DNA of 64,000 nt. Origin: JAXLSZ01 sp046330315 (GTDB taxonomy: Bacteria; Actinomycetota; Thermoleophilia; Solirubrobacterales; 70-9). Of the stretch, positions 48,089-56,673 are shown in pieces. The stretch is from NCBI GenBank assembly GCA_046330315.1, contig JAXLSZ010000009.1, positions 186,001-250,000 on the forward strand, written 5' to 3'. The first letter of the stretch is position 1; each line of letters starts with the position of its first letter. The position numbers and the translations under genes are program-made. The notes below the pieces were generated by a model. The model ran no database searches, had not been told where the DNA came from, and saw only the letters and a program-made list of their open reading frames with translations.

Positions 48089-50128
48089 TTGGCGACCCGA
48101 ATCGGAGTGGACGTCGGCGGCACCTTCACCGATCTGATCGCCTACGACGCCGAGTCCGGGGAAGTCCTCCTGGCAAAGAGCGCGTCCACCTCCGGCGCGC
48201 CCGAGTTGGCGGTCCTGCAGAGCGTCGAGAACGGACTTTCCGGGGACCTGGTCGCCCGCGCCGAGCACTTCATGCACGGCACCACGGTGGGGCTGAACGC
48301 CCTGCTGGAGCGTTCGGGGGCGCGGGTCGGGCTGCTGGCGACCGACGGGTTCCGCGATATCCTCGAGATCAGGCGGGGCAGCCGCGAGGAAATGCTGAAC
48401 CTGTGGTGGCGCCCGCCGGCGCCGCTCGTCCCGCGCGAGCTGAGGATCCCTATTTCGGAGAGGATGCGCGCCGACGGCGAGGTGGTCTCCGGGGTGCCCG
48501 AGGACGAGGTCGCAGCCGCTTGCCGGGAGTTCGATCGGGCGGGCGTCGACGCGGTCGCCGTCGCCTTCATCAACAGCTATCGCAATCCCGAGAACGAGAT
48601 CGCTGCGGCGGATGCGCTACGTCGCAACGGCTTCGAGGGAGAGATCACGCTCTCCCACCGGGTCTCGGGGGAGTATCGCGAATTCGAGCGGACCTCCACC
48701 GCCGTCATCGACGCCTACGTCCGCGGCGTCACCGGGGGATACCTGAGGCGGCTCGGCAAGGGTTTGCGCTCGAAGGGTTGCGACGCAGCGCTGCTGCTGA
48801 TGCGCTCGGGTGGCGGTGCGATGTCCTTCGAGGAGGCGGAGGCCCGACCCTTCGAGACGATCATCTCCGGCCCCGTGGCCGGCGCCGAAGGGGCGGCGAA
48901 GCTCTCGGCCGAGCTCGGCCTCGAGCAGGTGATCTCGGCGGACGTCGGCGGGACGAGCTTCGACGTGTCGGTCGTCCTGGAGGGCAGACCCCAGTCGCTA
49001 AACGAGGGGGAGGTGATCGGCTTCCCCGTGCAGGCACCGTGGATCGACGTCCGATCGATCGGCGCCGGGGGAGGCTCGATCGCAGAGATCGATGCCGGCG
49101 GCCTGCTGCGCGTCGGGCCCCGGAGCGCCGGCTCGCGTCCGGGCCCCGCCTGCTACGGGCGGGGCGGGGAGGAGCCCACCGTGACCGACGCGGCCTTCCT
49201 CCTGGGCATGCTGGGTGAGGGGGTGCTGGCGGGTGGCCTGCGCCTTGATCGTGATCGCGCCGCGGTGGCCCTGGAGCGGGTCGCCGGACCGCTGGGCACC
49301 GACACCCGGGCGGTGGCCCGAGGCGTGCTGCGAGTCGCCTCCGCCCACATGGCCGACGCCATCCGCGAGATCACCGTCGAGAGGGGGCTGGACCCCCGCG
49401 ACGGGGCGCTGATGGCCTATGGGGGCGCTGGCGGCCTCTTCGCGACCCTGCTCGCCAGGGAGTCGGAGATCCCGAGAATCGTGATCCCCCCGTTCGCGGG
49501 GAACTTCTCGGCCTGGGGCCTTCTCGGGGCCGATATCACCCAGACGGGGGCGCAGACCATGATCGCCCGGCTCGACGAGGGGAGCCGGGCCGCGGCCTCG
49601 GAGGTCCTCGCCCGGGTCTTCGAGGATCTGCGCGGGCGCCCGGGGGCCACCGGCGAGGGCACGCCGGAGGCGGCCCTCGACATCCGCTACCAGGGCCAGG
49701 AGTACAGCCTGACCATCCCCGTTCCCCTGGACCGGGAGGAGATCGGCGTCGGCAGCGACCGTGTGGCGGTCGACTTCGAGGAGGAGTACGAGAAGATCTT
49801 CGGCCACCGCATGCAGGAACGGATCGAGGTCGTCGCGGTGCGGGGGAGCCTTCGCAGCCCCACGGAGGGTGTTTCCGCCCCGGAGGGGCGGGGTCATGCT
49901 GCGAGCGCCGGCCCGGCGTCGAGGATCGATGCCTTCTCGTTCACGGCCGGCGAAGCGATCGAGTTCGGGGTCTACGAGCGGAGCCGGCTCGGGGCCGGCA
50001 CCTCGGTCGAGGGCCCGGCGCTGATCGCCGAGGAGACGGCGATGACCTATCTCGACGCGGGGTTCCGGGCCGGGGTCGACCCGACCGGATCGCTGCTGGT
50101 CGAACCTGCGGAGGGTGCGGATGGATGA
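48089..50128 (+). CDS. hyuA: Hydantoinase/oxoprolinase subunit A (HyuA)
   Basis: 679 residues from TTG 48089. The actin-like ATPase fold opens with RIGVDVGGTFTDLIAYDAES, and further family phrases are HFMHGTTVGLNALLERSGAR, GLLATDGFRDILEIRRGSRE, the ISADVGGTSFDVSVVLEGRP phosphate loop, WIDVRSIGAGGGSIAEID and RPGPACYGRGG. HyuA is the ATP-using subunit that opens hydantoin, oxoproline or N-methylhydantoin rings with subunit B. It overlaps HyuB by eight bases, so they are made in equal amounts. Cytoplasmic. Substrate is likely what the importer brings in, but it is not proven. Confidence 0.94.
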   Translation: MATRIGVDVGGTFTDLIAYDAESGEVLLAKSASTSGAPELAVLQSVENGLSGDLVARAEHFMHGTTVGLNALLERSGARVGLLATDGFRDILEIRRGSREEMLNLWWRPPAPLVPRELRIPISERMRADGEVVSGVPEDEVAAACREFDRAGVDAVAVAFINSYRNPENEIAAADALRRNGFEGEITLSHRVSGEYREFERTSTAVIDAYVRGVTGGYLRRLGKGLRSKGCDAALLLMRSGGGAMSFEEAEARPFETIISGPVAGAEGAAKLSAELGLEQVISADVGGTSFDVSVVLEGRPQSLNEGEVIGFPVQAPWIDVRSIGAGGGSIAEIDAGGLLRVGPRSAGSRPGPACYGRGGEEPTVTDAAFLLGMLGEGVLAGGLRLDRDRAAVALERVAGPLGTDTRAVARGVLRVASAHMADAIREITVERGLDPRDGALMAYGGAGGLFATLLARESEIPRIVIPPFAGNFSAWGLLGADITQTGAQTMIARLDEGSRAAASEVLARVFEDLRGRPGATGEGTPEAALDIRYQGQEYSLTIPVPLDREEIGVGSDRVAVDFEEEYEKIFGHRMQERIEVVAVRGSLRSPTEGVSAPEGRGHAASAGPASRIDAFSFTAGEAIEFGVYERSRLGAGTSVEGPALIAEETAMTYLDAGFRAGVDPTGSLLVEPAEGADG

Positions 50129-51848
50129 GAACGTCGACCCGATAACAACGGAGGTCGTCCGCCACAGCCTGCACTCGGCGGCCGAGCAGATGAAGCGGGC
50201 GCTGATGCGGACCGCCTTCTCGCCGATCATCTACGACGTCCTCGATTTCGCGGTAGCGATCTACGACCGCGAGAAGCGGCTCCTCTCCCAAGCTCCGGGA
50301 CTTCCCAACTTCCTCGGCACCATGGGCTACTGCGTCGAGGGGGCGGTGGAGGCGGTCGGCGAGGAAACGCTGCGCGAGGGGGACGTGATCCTCCTCAACT
50401 ATCCCTACGTTACCGGGTCTCACCAGGAGGACATGGCGGTCGTCCGCCCGGTCTTTCTCGGCGACGGCACGGCGGTCGGCTACACAGCCGTGAAGGCCCA
50501 CTTCCTCGACATCGGCGCGAAGGACTACTTCTGCACGGACACCGTCGACTACCTTCAGGAAGGGACCGTGTTTCCCGGCGTCAAGCTCTACCGGGCCGGG
50601 GAGCTCCAAGAGGACATCCTGCGGATGGTGACGGCGAACTCGCGCGTCCCCGGCGCCGTGGCCGGTGACCTCAACGCCGAGGTTGCGGGGGCCCACACCG
50701 GCGCGATGTCGCTCCGTCGAATCGTCGAGCGCCACGGCGTGGAGACCTTCGACGCGGCGGTCGAGGAGATGTACGACAGGGGGGAGGCCGCGGTGCGGAG
50801 GTTCATCGCCGGGGTGCCGGACGGCACCTACGTAGGCCACGGCGAGATGGACGGCGACGGTGTGGCCGAGGGTCGCATACCCATGGAGCTGGAGGTCGTC
50901 GTGTCCGGCGACGGAGTCACCGTCGACTACACCCAGACCCCGGACGCGCGGCAGGGACCGGTCAACAGCCCGCTCCCCTCGACCGTCTCGGCGACGCGGG
51001 TGGCGATCACGATGCTCGCCAGCGCCGCCGACCCCGGCGGGGAGGGCCACTTCCACGAGGGCCACTTCCGCCCGATCGAGGTGAGGACCAGGCCCGGCTC
51101 GATGTTCCATCCCGAGCCCCCGGCGCCCGCGTTCTTCTATTACATGCCCGACTATCAGGCCATCGAGGTGATCTTCAACGCGATCGCCGACGCGCTGCCG
51201 GAGGCTGTTCCGGCCTGCAGCGGCGGCGACGTGACCACTCTGATCTGGTGGGGGGTGTACGCCGGGACAGGGGAGGCCTGGGCGGACGGGTCGGGGAATC
51301 CGGTCGGCCAGGGCGCGACCGCCCTCGACGACGGTCCCAGCGCGATCATGCATCACGGCGAGGCCGGCACGCGGATAACCCCCGTCGAGGTCTGGGAGGC
51401 GAAGAACCCGTGGATCTTCGAGCGGTTCCAGCTGCGGGTCGACTCCTGCGGGCCCGGCAGACATCGCGGCGGGCTCGGCGTCGACATGTTCTTCCACATG
51501 CTCGAGGACTGCTGGCTGACCTGCGGTGTGGAGCGCACCGAGAACCTCCCCTGGGGGCTTCAGGGCGGCCGGGAGGGCGACGCCAACCGAGCGGCGATCC
51601 GGCATCCCGACGGCAGCAGGGTGCCGCTGGCCAAGGCCACCGCCGCGAAGATCCCGAAGGGGTCGACGTTCGAGCTTTCAACCGGCGGCGGCGGCGGGTA
51701 CGGGCCGCCGTCGGAGCGGGATCCCGAGGCGATCGCCGCCGACGTTAGGGCGGGCTACATCACCGAAGATCACGCCCAGACCCACTATCCCCAGTACCGG
51801 TCCGGGCAGGGGCCGCCCGGGGCCGGGAGATCTTCGTTCTCACCCTAG
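50121..51848 (+). CDS. hyuB: Hydantoinase/oxoprolinase subunit B (HyuB)
   Basis: 575 residues from ATG 50121, with GGAGGG (50110-50115) five bases upstream; GTG 50115 is a less likely start. Family features: DPITTEVVRHSLHSAAEQMK, the SPIIYDVLDFAVAIYDREKR region, VILLNYPYVTGSHQEDMAVV, HFLDIGAKDYFC, NSPLPSTVSATRVAITML and GGGGGYGPPSERDPEAIAAD at the C-terminus. It pairs with HyuA as the catalytic partner. The C-terminal HyuB_N/NHase-like half looks complete. A GC-rich hairpin follows the stop, marking the end of the operon. Confidence 0.94.
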   Translation: MDENVDPITTEVVRHSLHSAAEQMKRALMRTAFSPIIYDVLDFAVAIYDREKRLLSQAPGLPNFLGTMGYCVEGAVEAVGEETLREGDVILLNYPYVTGSHQEDMAVVRPVFLGDGTAVGYTAVKAHFLDIGAKDYFCTDTVDYLQEGTVFPGVKLYRAGELQEDILRMVTANSRVPGAVAGDLNAEVAGAHTGAMSLRRIVERHGVETFDAAVEEMYDRGEAAVRRFIAGVPDGTYVGHGEMDGDGVAEGRIPMELEVVVSGDGVTVDYTQTPDARQGPVNSPLPSTVSATRVAITMLASAADPGGEGHFHEGHFRPIEVRTRPGSMFHPEPPAPAFFYYMPDYQAIEVIFNAIADALPEAVPACSGGDVTTLIWWGVYAGTGEAWADGSGNPVGQGATALDDGPSAIMHHGEAGTRITPVEVWEAKNPWIFERFQLRVDSCGPGRHRGGLGVDMFFHMLEDCWLTCGVERTENLPWGLQGGREGDANRAAIRHPDGSRVPLAKATAAKIPKGSTFELSTGGGGGYGPPSERDPEAIAADVRAGYITEDHAQTHYPQYRSGQGPPGAGRSSFSP

Positions 51849-51850
51849 CC

Positions 51851-51892
51851 GCCTGGCGGGCCCGGTAGCCCGGAGATCCGGGTCCGCCAGGC
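51851..51892 (+). terminator. Hairpin after hyuB (probable terminator)
   Basis: GCCTGGCGGGCCCGG (51851-51865) and CCGGGTCCGCCAGGC (51878-51892) pair over 15 positions with one mismatch around a 12-base loop, two bases after the hyuB stop. No U-run follows, as is usual in very GC-rich genomes. The further 250 bases to the next gene show no coding sequence; a T-poor stretch with scattered CG-rich repeats. Confidence 0.65.
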
Positions 51893-52147
51893 AGGGAAGG
51901 TCCGTGGCCCGGGAGGGGCGTCCGATCAACTCGTTGGTGCCTCAGACGCGTTGGCGCGGGCCGGGTCGGGGACCGCGGCACTGAAGCCGGCGGTGGCGGA
52001 AGGTCGGGTGTCTTAAGGAATAGTCGTCCGCCGCCGGTATCGCTCCGGGGCTCCGGCCAGGACGACCTTGCAGTGGCAAGCGCCGCCCCGCCGAGGCAGG
52101 GGGATGAGGGAGGTGGCGAGTCCGGCGCGGCGGCGCATAGTAGGGCG

Positions 52148-52576
52148 ATGGACCCAACCAGGGCCGGAGACAGGGATACTGACGGGGCGATGTCGGAGGA
52201 GAGGCTCGAGCTGGTCCGGGCGGGGTTCGCCGCGCACAACGCCGGCGACCTCGATGCGCTGGTCGAGTTCTACGACCCCGAGGTGGTGTTCGAGACCCTG
52301 CTGCTGGGCACCCATCACGGCAACGAGTCGATCCGCACCATCTACGCGGAGAACCGCAAGAACCTCGAGGGCTACGACGTCGTCCCCGTGGAGCTGATCG
52401 AGGTCGGCGAGAAGGTGGTGGCGGTTGCCAGGACGGTGGGCGCGGGGGCCTCGAGCCAGATCGCCGTCGGGGATCACTTCGCCTTCCTCTTCACCTTCAG
52501 GGGCGACCGGGTGATCCGCGAGCAGGCCTTCCGCAACCGCGAGGAGGCCCTGGCCGCGGCCGGGGCGGAGGGGTAG
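52148..52576 (+). CDS. NTF2/SnoaL-like small protein
   Basis: 142 residues from ATG 52148, which has CATAGT six bases upstream (leaderless pattern); ATG 52190 is an alternative giving MSEERLELVRAGFAAHNAGD. The core LDALVEFYDPEVVFETLLLG, HHGNESIRTIYAENRKNLEG and GDRVIREQAFRNREEALAAA is the cone-shaped NTF2-like fold with the typical DLdal...dpdv.w. These proteins are isomerases, hydrolases or binding scaffolds; catalytic residues cannot be assigned. A single gene. Confidence 0.8.
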   Translation: MDPTRAGDRDTDGAMSEERLELVRAGFAAHNAGDLDALVEFYDPEVVFETLLLGTHHGNESIRTIYAENRKNLEGYDVVPVELIEVGEKVVAVARTVGAGASSQIAVGDHFAFLFTFRGDRVIREQAFRNREEALAAAGAEG

Positions 52577-52648
52577 TCGCCGGCGAGAAGCGGCGGGAAG
52601 AGCCGGGGGCGGCGGGCGTAGTTTGAAGCCGCTAGGGTCCCCGCCGCC

Positions 52649-53146
52649 ATGGACCGCCGGGTCATCACCCTGATCGTCGCCGCCGCGGTCGCGGTCGCGC
52701 TGGTCGCGGTCGTGCTGATCGCCCAGAACAGCGGCGGCGGGTCGAGCGGCGGTGGCTCGGGCGACATCACCGACACCTCCACCAAGCCGGATGTCGAGGT
52801 GCCGAGCGGCGCCCCGCCGAAGACGCTGGTCAAGAAGGAAGTCGTCGTCGGCGACGGTTCGGAGGCCAAGCCCGGCGACACGGTCAAGGTCCAGTACGTC
52901 GGCGTCCTCTACAACAACGGCAAGCAATTCGACGCCTCCTGGGACCGCAACCAGCCCTTCAGTTTCCAACTGGGCGGCGGCCAGGTGATCCCCGGCTGGG
53001 ACCAGGGCGTCGAGGGCATGCGGGTCGGTGGCCGGCGGGAGCTGATCATCCCGCCCGACCTCGGCTACGGCGCCCAGGGCGCCCCGCCCGACATCCCCCC
53101 CAACGCGACGCTGGTCTTCGTCATCGACCTGCTCGCGGTGCAGTAG
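52649..53146 (+). CDS. FKBP-type peptidyl-prolyl isomerase, membrane-anchored
   Basis: 165 residues. One N-terminal transmembrane helix (VITLIVAAAVAVALVAVVLI) and a Gly/Ser linker lead to a complete FKBP domain (about 60-165): DTVKVQYVGVLYNNGKQFDA, FQLGGGQVIPGWDQGVEGMR, VGGRRELIIPPDLGYGAQGA and IPPNATLVFVIDLLAV. The aromatic pocket residues (Tyr, Phe, Trp, Ile, Tyr) are present. Likely outside the membrane, helping fold exported proteins. -10-like TAGGGT stands ten bases before the ATG. Confidence 0.93.
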   Translation: MDRRVITLIVAAAVAVALVAVVLIAQNSGGGSSGGGSGDITDTSTKPDVEVPSGAPPKTLVKKEVVVGDGSEAKPGDTVKVQYVGVLYNNGKQFDASWDRNQPFSFQLGGGQVIPGWDQGVEGMRVGGRRELIIPPDLGYGAQGAPPDIPPNATLVFVIDLLAVQ

Positions 53147-53227
53147 CCCCCTCGCTCGCCGCCCGCGCACGCCGCGCGCCCCGCCGCGCACTCCCCGCCT
53201 GCGGGCACCCGCCCTGCCCCCCAGCGG

Positions 53228-53270
53228 GTGGGACCTCTAGACCTTGGTATGCGACGGAAAACAGGTCCCA
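53228..53270 (+). repeat. Hairpin repeat, copy A (GTGGGACCT family)
   Basis: TGGGACCT (53229-53236) and AGGTCCCA (53263-53270) form eight-base arms around a 26-base loop; GACGGAAAA stands before the right arm. Same length and layout as copy B, 51 bases further. Lies between the FKBP gene and the GNAT gene in DNA with no ORF. Confidence 0.75.
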
Positions 53271-53321
53271 GGTCGGTGGGCGCCGGGTTACCGACCTGCG
53301 CGGGACCGGCAGCGACCCGAC

Positions 53322-53365
53322 GTGGGACCTCCAGACCCCATGCATGGACGGAAAAAAGGTCCCAC
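53322..53365 (+). repeat. Hairpin repeat, copy B
   Basis: GTGGGACCT (53322-53330) and AGGTCCCAC (53357-53365), perfect nine-base arms, 26-base loop, with GACGGAAAAAA before the right arm. Shares the sequence pattern GTGGGACCTC-AGACC with copy A. The region 53146-53440 holds only these repeats. A run of A before the right arm (T-run on the minus strand) also makes it a possible terminator for the convergent GNAT gene. Confidence 0.75.
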
Positions 53366-53439
53366 CTCGGGGGTGGGGGTGTTGGGATCGGTGCCGATGT
53401 CGGGAGGAGCCGTCACAGAGCGGCGCCGGCGGCGAACAC

Positions 53440-54243
53440 CTACCCGGCGGAGCCGATGCCCTCGGCTGGGCCGATGCCCTCGGGGCGGCGGCGGAAGGTG
53501 ACCTCCTCGGCGATCAGCTCGAAGCCGAGCTTCTCGTACATCAGGCGGGGCCAGTCGTCGGCCCGGGCGCCGAGGTAGGTGATCTCGTTGCCGTCGGCCG
53601 CCGAGGCGCGGGCCGCGGCGAGGGTGATCGCGCGCCCGAGGCCTCGCTCGCGGGCCCGGGGCAGGGTGCCGACGTCCTCGACCTGGCCAACCCCGCCGGC
53701 GGCCAGCAGGCGGCAGCAGGCGGCCGGCTCGCCCTCGTGGCGGGCAACGAACCAGCGGTCGCCGCCGGCCCGCGCGAGCATCCGGTCCCATTCGAGGAGC
53801 TGGTCGATCGTCTCGCCGGCGTCGTAGCCGCCGGGCGGGAGGGTGGCGGCGATCAGCTCGCGCCGCAGGCCGACGATCTCGTCCTCGCCGACCTCGGTCA
53901 CCCCGACCTCGGGCTCGCGGTCGGGCACGCCGCGCCACCGCATGGTGGCGCCGCGCTCGACGTCCCAGCCGAGCGCCTCGAACTCCGGCACCGGCGCCCA
54001 GGCGACGACGAGGTCGCGGACCAGGACGGTGCGGTGCTCCATGCCGGCGCCGCCGATCACCTGATCGGCGATCTCGGCGATCTGGGCCGCCCCCAGCTCG
54101 GGGTCGGTGATCAGCACCCAGCTGGCGTCCCAGATCAGGGGGATCGAGGGGCAGAGGAAGGACTCCCCCCAGGGGTGCTCGCTCACCCGCTCGCAGGCCA
54201 CCCGCTCGAGGGCGACCTCGAAGTCGAGGATCCGCTCGATCAT
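53440..54243 (-). CDS. GNAT-family N-acetyltransferase
   Basis: 267 residues from ATG 54243 (a GTG at 54282 would add 13). The first half (about 1-130) is a degenerate GNAT-like domain; the second (about 130-260) is canonical: DRWFVARHEGEPAACCRLLA, the acetyl-CoA loop VEDVGTLPRARERGLGRAIT, then YLGARADDWPRLMYEKLGFE and VTFRRRPEG. Such two-domain forms are frequent in actinobacteria; substrates range from small amines to drugs. Divergent from the acyl-CoA enzyme gene, with a GC-rich stretch of short TCGGCGCCCCGCCGG repeats (54310-54400) between. Confidence 0.85.
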   Translation of the reverse strand: MIERILDFEVALERVACERVSEHPWGESFLCPSIPLIWDASWVLITDPELGAAQIAEIADQVIGGAGMEHRTVLVRDLVVAWAPVPEFEALGWDVERGATMRWRGVPDREPEVGVTEVGEDEIVGLRRELIAATLPPGGYDAGETIDQLLEWDRMLARAGGDRWFVARHEGEPAACCRLLAAGGVGQVEDVGTLPRARERGLGRAITLAAARASAADGNEITYLGARADDWPRLMYEKLGFELIAEEVTFRRRPEGIGPAEGIGSAG

Positions 54244-54478
54244 CTCGACCAGCCTGCCAGACGCGCGTCCGGGCCGGTCCACGCCGCGGGTTGGAGCTGC
54301 ACCGCCTGCCAGGGCCCGGCGTCGGCGCCCCGCCGGTCAACTGCGGCCTCGGCGCTCGGCCTCGACGCCCCGCCGGCCGCCGCCGGCCTCGGCGCCCCGC
54401 CGGCCTCCGCGCCGCACCGCCCGCCCCGGCCCCGGTAGCCTGCTCGCCGCCAAGCCAGACCCTGGAGGAATGACTGAA

Positions 54479-56500
54479 ATGTTCGTTTTCAAGGCCGCCG
54501 TAGTCGGTGGAGGCACGATGGGCGGGGAGATCGCCCAGGCGATCGCCGCCGCCGACATCCCCGTCGTCGTCAAGGACATCGACCAGAAGTTCGTCGACGC
54601 GGCGCTGGAGAAGGCGCGCGGCGTCACCCAGGGCCAGCTCGGCTCGCTGGTCAAGAAGGAGAAGCTGACCCAGGAGCAGGCCGACGCGCGCCTCGAGGAG
54701 GTGATGTCGCTGATCACCGGCGCCACCGACTACGCGGAGTTCGGCGACGTCGACTTCGTGATCGAGGCCGTCCCCGAGAAGATGGAGATCAAGCAGGCCG
54801 TCTTCGCCGAGCTCGACGCGGTCACTCCGGGCCAGGCGATCCTCGCCTCCAACACCTCCTCGCTCTCGATCTCGGAGATCGCCGAGGCGACCCTGCGCCC
54901 CGAGCGCGTGGTCGGCTTCCACTTCTTCTACCCGGCCTCGGTGATGCCGCTGGTCGAGGTGATCTACGGGGTGGACCCCGAGGGCATGCGGACCACCTCG
55001 CCGGAGACCGCGCAGGCCGCCGCCAACTTCGCGCAGGCGATCCGCAAGCAGCCGATCGTCTGCGGCGAGGTGCCCGGCTTCGTCGTCAACCGCATCCTCA
55101 ACTCGGCGGTCGGCGAGATCTGGCGCGCCCAGGAGGAGCAGGGCCTCTCGATCAAGGCGATCGACGAGGGCGTCGCCGCCGCCAACGCGGCGCCGATGGG
55201 TCCCTTCATCCTCGGCGACATGCTCGGCCTCGACACGATTCTCCACGTCGCCGAGCACCTGCGCGACTCCTACGGGGACTCCTTCTACGTCCACGAGGGG
55301 ATGAAGAAGCTGGTCGCCGAGGGCAAGCTCGGCGTCAAGTCTGGCGGCGAGGGCTTCTACAAGGATGGCGAGCCGCAGCTTCCCGGCGAGGCCGAGCCCG
55401 ACGGCGAGGAGCTGGCCGAGCTGTTCGCCTGCAAGGCGCTGATCGAGGCCTGCCTGCTGCTCGAGGAGGGGGTCGCCTCGATGCGCGACATCGACGTCGG
55501 GATGATGGCCGGCGCCGGCATGGACCCGCGGCGCGGCCTCTTCCCGCCCTTCTGGAAGGCCGACATCGACGGGCTCGACGTGATGCTGGAGCGGATCGAG
55601 GCGCTCGAGGAGAAACACGGCGAGCGCTTCGCCGCGCCGGTCACCCTGCGGCGGCTGGTCGCGCAGGGGCGGCTGGGGCTGAAGTCGGGCCAGGGCTTCT
55701 ACCCCTACCCGCAGCCCGACGAGGGCGATCAGCCCGAGAAGGTCAAGCTCGAGACCCGCGGCAACGTCGCGATCGCCTGGCTCGTCAACCCGCCGATGAA
55801 CGCGGTCTCCCCGCAGGTGATCAAGGACCTGGGCGCGGTCTGGGAGAAGGTCAAGGCCAACCCGGAGGTGGGGGCGATGGTGATCGCCTCCTCGATCCCC
55901 CTGGTGTTCAGCGCCGGCGCCGACATCAAGGCCTTCACCTCGATGACCGACGAGGCCTCCGGGCGCGAGCTGATCGACTCCGGCCACGCGCTGCTGCGCG
56001 ACTTCGGCCAGGCCAGGGTGGCGACGATCGCGGCCGTCAACGCGCTCGCCTTCGGGGGCGGCTGCGAGGTCTCGATGGCCTGTGACGTGCGGCTAGCCGC
56101 CGAGGCGGCGACCTTCGGCCAGCCCGAGATCAAGCTGGGGATCATCCCCGGCTTCGGCGGCACCCAGCGGCTGCCGCGGCTGGTCGGCGACAACAAGGCG
56201 CTGGAGATGAACCTGATCGGCGACGCGATCTCCGCCGACGACGCCCTGGAGTCCGGGCTCGTCAACGCGGTCGTCCCCGACCAGGACCTCTTCGACACGG
56301 CGCTCTCCTGGGGGCGGCGCCTGGCGGGCCAGGCGCCCCTGGCGGTCGAGCAGGTCAAGCGCGTTTCCCACAAGGGCGACCTCGACGAGGGCATCGAGGC
56401 TGAGAAGAAGGGCTTCGCCGCCGCCTTCGTGACCGAGGACGCCCGCGAGGGCATCTCGGCCTTCCTCGGCAAGCGCACCCCGAAGTGGAGCGGGAAGTAG
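54479..56500 (+). CDS. 3-hydroxyacyl-CoA dehydrogenase / enoyl-CoA hydratase, dehydrogenase first
   Basis: 673 residues. ATG 54479 lies nine bases after GGAGGA; ATG 54470 is too close. The NAD-binding domain comes first (AAVVGGGTMGGEIAQAIAAA), followed by VIEAVPEKMEIKQAVFAELD, the catalytic ASNTSSLSISEIAEATLRPE, FHFFYPASVMPLVEVIYG and GFVVNRILNS. From about residue 410 a crotonase domain follows: GNVAIAWLVNPPMNAVSPQV, SAGADIKAFTSM and FGGGCEVSMACDVRLAAEAA, then QPEIKLGIIPGFGGTQRLPR (both oxyanion Glu positions). FadB has the opposite order; this order is known from archaeal and some actinobacterial enzymes. Role: fatty-acid beta-oxidation or crotonyl-CoA interconversion. Confidence 0.93.
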   Translation: MFVFKAAVVGGGTMGGEIAQAIAAADIPVVVKDIDQKFVDAALEKARGVTQGQLGSLVKKEKLTQEQADARLEEVMSLITGATDYAEFGDVDFVIEAVPEKMEIKQAVFAELDAVTPGQAILASNTSSLSISEIAEATLRPERVVGFHFFYPASVMPLVEVIYGVDPEGMRTTSPETAQAAANFAQAIRKQPIVCGEVPGFVVNRILNSAVGEIWRAQEEQGLSIKAIDEGVAAANAAPMGPFILGDMLGLDTILHVAEHLRDSYGDSFYVHEGMKKLVAEGKLGVKSGGEGFYKDGEPQLPGEAEPDGEELAELFACKALIEACLLLEEGVASMRDIDVGMMAGAGMDPRRGLFPPFWKADIDGLDVMLERIEALEEKHGERFAAPVTLRRLVAQGRLGLKSGQGFYPYPQPDEGDQPEKVKLETRGNVAIAWLVNPPMNAVSPQVIKDLGAVWEKVKANPEVGAMVIASSIPLVFSAGADIKAFTSMTDEASGRELIDSGHALLRDFGQARVATIAAVNALAFGGGCEVSMACDVRLAAEAATFGQPEIKLGIIPGFGGTQRLPRLVGDNKALEMNLIGDAISADDALESGLVNAVVPDQDLFDTALSWGRRLAGQAPLAVEQVKRVSHKGDLDEGIEAEKKGFAAAFVTEDAREGISAFLGKRTPKWSGK

Positions 56501-56512
56501 GGCCGAGCCCGC

Positions 56513-56608
56513 GCGGAACGGCCCGCGCCGAACTCCCACCCCCCGCGAGCGGCCCGCGCCGAACCCCCCCACCCCCGCGAGCGGCCCGCGCCGAACCCCC
56601 CCACCCCC
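56513..56608 (+). repeat. Three tandem 32-base GC-rich repeats
   Basis: The unit GCGAGCGGCCCGCGCCGAAC followed by CCCCCCACCCCC starts at 56545 and again at 56577, exactly identical; a slightly changed copy begins at 56513. It sits just after the acyl-CoA enzyme stop, ahead of the long hairpin at 56611. The C-runs pair with the G-runs downstream (56655-56672), so the repeats may extend the hairpin. Confidence 0.8.
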
Positions 56609-56610
56609 GC

Positions 56611-56654
56611 GAACGTCCCGGAGTACCCCGGATAGCAACAACTCCGGGACGTTC
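56611..56654. terminator. Perfect 14-base inverted repeat between convergent genes
   Basis: GAACGTCCCGGAGT (56611-56624) and ACTCCGGGACGTTC (56641-56654) are exact reverse complements around a 16-base loop. It lies between two convergent genes (stops at 56500 and 56674), fitting a bidirectional terminator. CCACCCCCGC before and GGTGGGTGTGGGG after can pair further. No U-run; a protein-binding role is also possible. Confidence 0.75.
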
Positions 56655-56673
56655 GGTGGGTGTGGGGTGGGGG

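Noticed and set aside
54310..54400. Short TCGGCGCCCCGCCGG repeats as a regulatory array or CRISPR
   Set aside because: Units are unequal, spacing is irregular and there are no unique spacers; ordinary GC-rich low complexity between divergent genes.
53288..55987. Minus-strand frame of 899 codons antisense to the acyl-CoA enzyme
   Set aside because: Rich in LxLGDRxxxH-type shadow sequence; it spans two real genes on different strands and has no domain of its own.
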